From Piromyces finnis (lineage: Eukaryota > Neocallimastigomycota > Neocallimastigomycetes > Neocallimastigales > Neocallimastigaceae): a stretch of 64,000 nucleotides of DNA. The stretch lies in contig MCFH01000047.1 in NCBI GenBank assembly GCA_002104945.1, positions 310,001 to 374,000 on the forward strand. Direction: 5' to 3'. Position numbers and translations under genes: made by a program. This document shows positions 62,422 to 64,000 of this stretch, one piece after another (the first letter of the stretch is position 1; every line of letters begins with the position of its first letter). Below the pieces are notes generated by a model. It saw only the letters and a program-made list of their open reading frames with translations. It did no database searches and was not told the DNA's origin.

Positions 62422-64000
62422 ATGGATAAAGAAGAATTAAGAGTATATCGTCGTCATACAAACTCAGAAACTTCAGAGTCACTTAAGAAAAATCTATCCA
62501 ATGACTTATTATACAGAGAATGTTTAGAATTATCAAATATCATCTCTAGAGAAATTAAAGATATCATATATCAAGTTAGAAATCCAAAAAAATATCAAGT
62601 TGATATCACTAAACCCGTTAGTAATATTTCAATTAAAGAAGAAAATACTAGTGATAAAGCAACTGACTCAATAAATTCATTAGGCACTACCCAATATAAA
62701 TTTTATAAAAAAGAGCAAAATATTTCGTCTTTTGATATTAATGATGCAATCAAAAAGTTTAATAATGATTCTAAACAAAATATTACAAATTATGATACAA
62801 AACTTTCAACCAAGAAAAATGGAGTATATAATTCGTATGCCTCAAGCCCATCCTTATTATCAATACTACCACATTCTTCTTCTTCAGAAAGTAAAATCAA
62901 TAGTAATAGCATAAAGAATGTACCAACATTAATAGACGAAATAGAAGCTATCAATGAAAGTAATACAGAATATCATTACATAGATGATACTGAAAGAGAC
63001 AATAAAAATGACGAGGAAAAGGAAAATACTGATAGTGATAGTGGTTTACCACCTAAACTTCCAGATGATTACACCTCTTCCCTATCTTCTGCTTCCATTA
63101 CGTCATTAACATTATCACTTTCTACGGGTTCTTCTTTCAGTTCCAAATATAATAATCATAGAAAGAGAAGAAGTAAGTACTCCTCTGGAAGGTCCTCATT
63201 GTCACCATCTTCTTCTCCAGATGCCTCTTTTATAATTAAAAACGGTTATGACCTGTCAAAAGAATCATCTGAAAATAATTCAAACTCAATTTTAAGTATT
63301 ATTGATGAAGATGAAAGTAATATTGAAAATAATAAAAAAGATAAAGATGAATTTAGTAGTATTAGTCCAATTGAGAATGAAAATAATAGTGAAAGTAATG
63401 AAATAATAATTAATAATGTTATTAAAAAACTTGAAAACTCTCTCTATAATAAAGATGACGATCATCAAGACATCAATGAAAAAAATGACAATAATGATGT
63501 TACTACAAACACTGAAATTGAAATTGACAATACGAAAGAAATTGCAAATGATCTTGAAAATGACAATAATATCATTAATGAAAAGGATACCAATGAAATT
63601 GAAATTGATAATCATAATATAGTTGAAGAAAATGACAATGAAATTAAACCTAACAACCATATGATTGAAAACAACGATAACATTAATGAAATTGAAGCTG
63701 ACAACCATATGATTGAAAACAACGATAACATTAATGAAATTGAAATTGACAACCATAATATAGCTGAAAATGACAATGACATTAATGAAATTGAAATTGA
63801 CAACCATAATATAGTTGAAAATGACAATGATATTAATGAAATTGAAATGGATAATAACAAGGTTAAAAATGGCATTGAAAATAACAATGATATTGATGAA
63901 ATTGAAATAGATGATAATAATAATAATAATGTTAATGATAGAAATAGTACTAATAGCAATAATAAACTTGAGAATAAAAAAATCGAAAATGACTCTGAAA
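62422..64000 (+). CDS. Partial low-complexity acidic repeat protein, runs off the window
   Basis: Open from ATG 62422 to the end of the window (526 complete codons, no stop), so the 3' end is missing. I recognise no family. Residues 1-90 look helical (LLYRECLELSNIISREIKDI). Then comes a Ser-rich region with short basic patches (NHRKRRSKYSSGRSSLS, about residues 248-264). From about 285 the sequence is Asn/Asp/Glu/Ile-rich and turns into tandem 16-17-residue units of the type NEIEIDNHNIVENDNDI, five or so copies between nucleotides 63590 and 63910, including adjacent near-identical DNA copies with NHMIENNDN. No membrane span is seen. Long Asn-rich repeats are common in AT-rich genomes. Start supported by A-rich upstream sequence and lack of other in-frame ATGs before the helical part. 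Confidence 0.75.
   Translation, partial: MDKEELRVYRRHTNSETSESLKKNLSNDLLYRECLELSNIISREIKDIIYQVRNPKKYQVDITKPVSNISIKEENTSDKATDSINSLGTTQYKFYKKEQNISSFDINDAIKKFNNDSKQNITNYDTKLSTKKNGVYNSYASSPSLLSILPHSSSSESKINSNSIKNVPTLIDEIEAINESNTEYHYIDDTERDNKNDEEKENTDSDSGLPPKLPDDYTSSLSSASITSLTLSLSTGSSFSSKYNNHRKRRSKYSSGRSSLSPSSSPDASFIIKNGYDLSKESSENNSNSILSIIDEDESNIENNKKDKDEFSSISPIENENNSESNEIIINNVIKKLENSLYNKDDDHQDINEKNDNNDVTTNTEIEIDNTKEIANDLENDNNIINEKDTNEIEIDNHNIVEENDNEIKPNNHMIENNDNINEIEADNHMIENNDNINEIEIDNHNIAENDNDINEIEIDNHNIVENDNDINEIEMDNNKVKNGIENNNDIDEIEIDDNNNNNVNDRNSTNSNNKLENKKIENDSE

Noticed and set aside
63292-63959. Minus strand hydrophobic ORFs
   Set aside because: Antisense of the Asn/Asp/Glu repeats of the partial gene; they reflect that repeat only.

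Overview
The window looks like a nuclear contig of an anaerobic gut fungus (Neocallimastigomycota). Intergenic DNA is extremely AT-rich with long homopolymers and trinucleotide microsatellites, and introns are short and AT-rich with GTA...AG ends. One gene is a pectinesterase carrying a fungal CBM1, and four genes encode class C receptors fused to a bacterial-type solute-binding domain. I infer the phylum from this gene set and composition; I cannot name the genus. Exon joins below were worked out by hand from reading frame, splice sites and family conservation.

Layout. 0.6-16 kb is mostly housekeeping: a five-exon TEX261/SVP26 ER-cargo receptor gene (+), the largest subunit of RNA polymerase I (RPA190, -, four exons), the PP2A catalytic subunit (-, six exons), and a broken leucine-rich-repeat membrane protein gene (-). 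18.7-20.3 kb holds a secreted pectinesterase with CBM1 (+). 20.7 kb has a 45-bp tandem repeat. 25-28.4 kb has a large coiled-coil protein (+) of unknown function.

31.4-44.9 kb is the most striking part: four tandem paralogous receptor genes (-), each with five exons of near-identical design. Each encodes a signal peptide, a full-length MalE-like (SBP_bac_1 type) extracellular binding domain, a seven-helix class C (GABA-B-like) bundle and a cytosolic tail. Three of the four share a tail motif.

44.9-51.6 kb has no recognisable gene but holds an unusual crossed inverted-repeat structure. 51.6-53.2 kb is an acidic orphan protein (+). 55.5-59 kb carries a head-to-head pair of intronless HSL-family alpha/beta-hydrolases. 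62.4 kb to the end is the 5' part of a long Asn/Asp/Glu/Ser-rich repeat protein that runs off the window.

Working together: pectinesterase (plant pectin de-esterification, anchored through a cellulose-binding module), two small esterases and four putative sugar-sensing receptors fit a plant-fibre-degrading life style. That functional link is inference; no operon-like organisation is implied.
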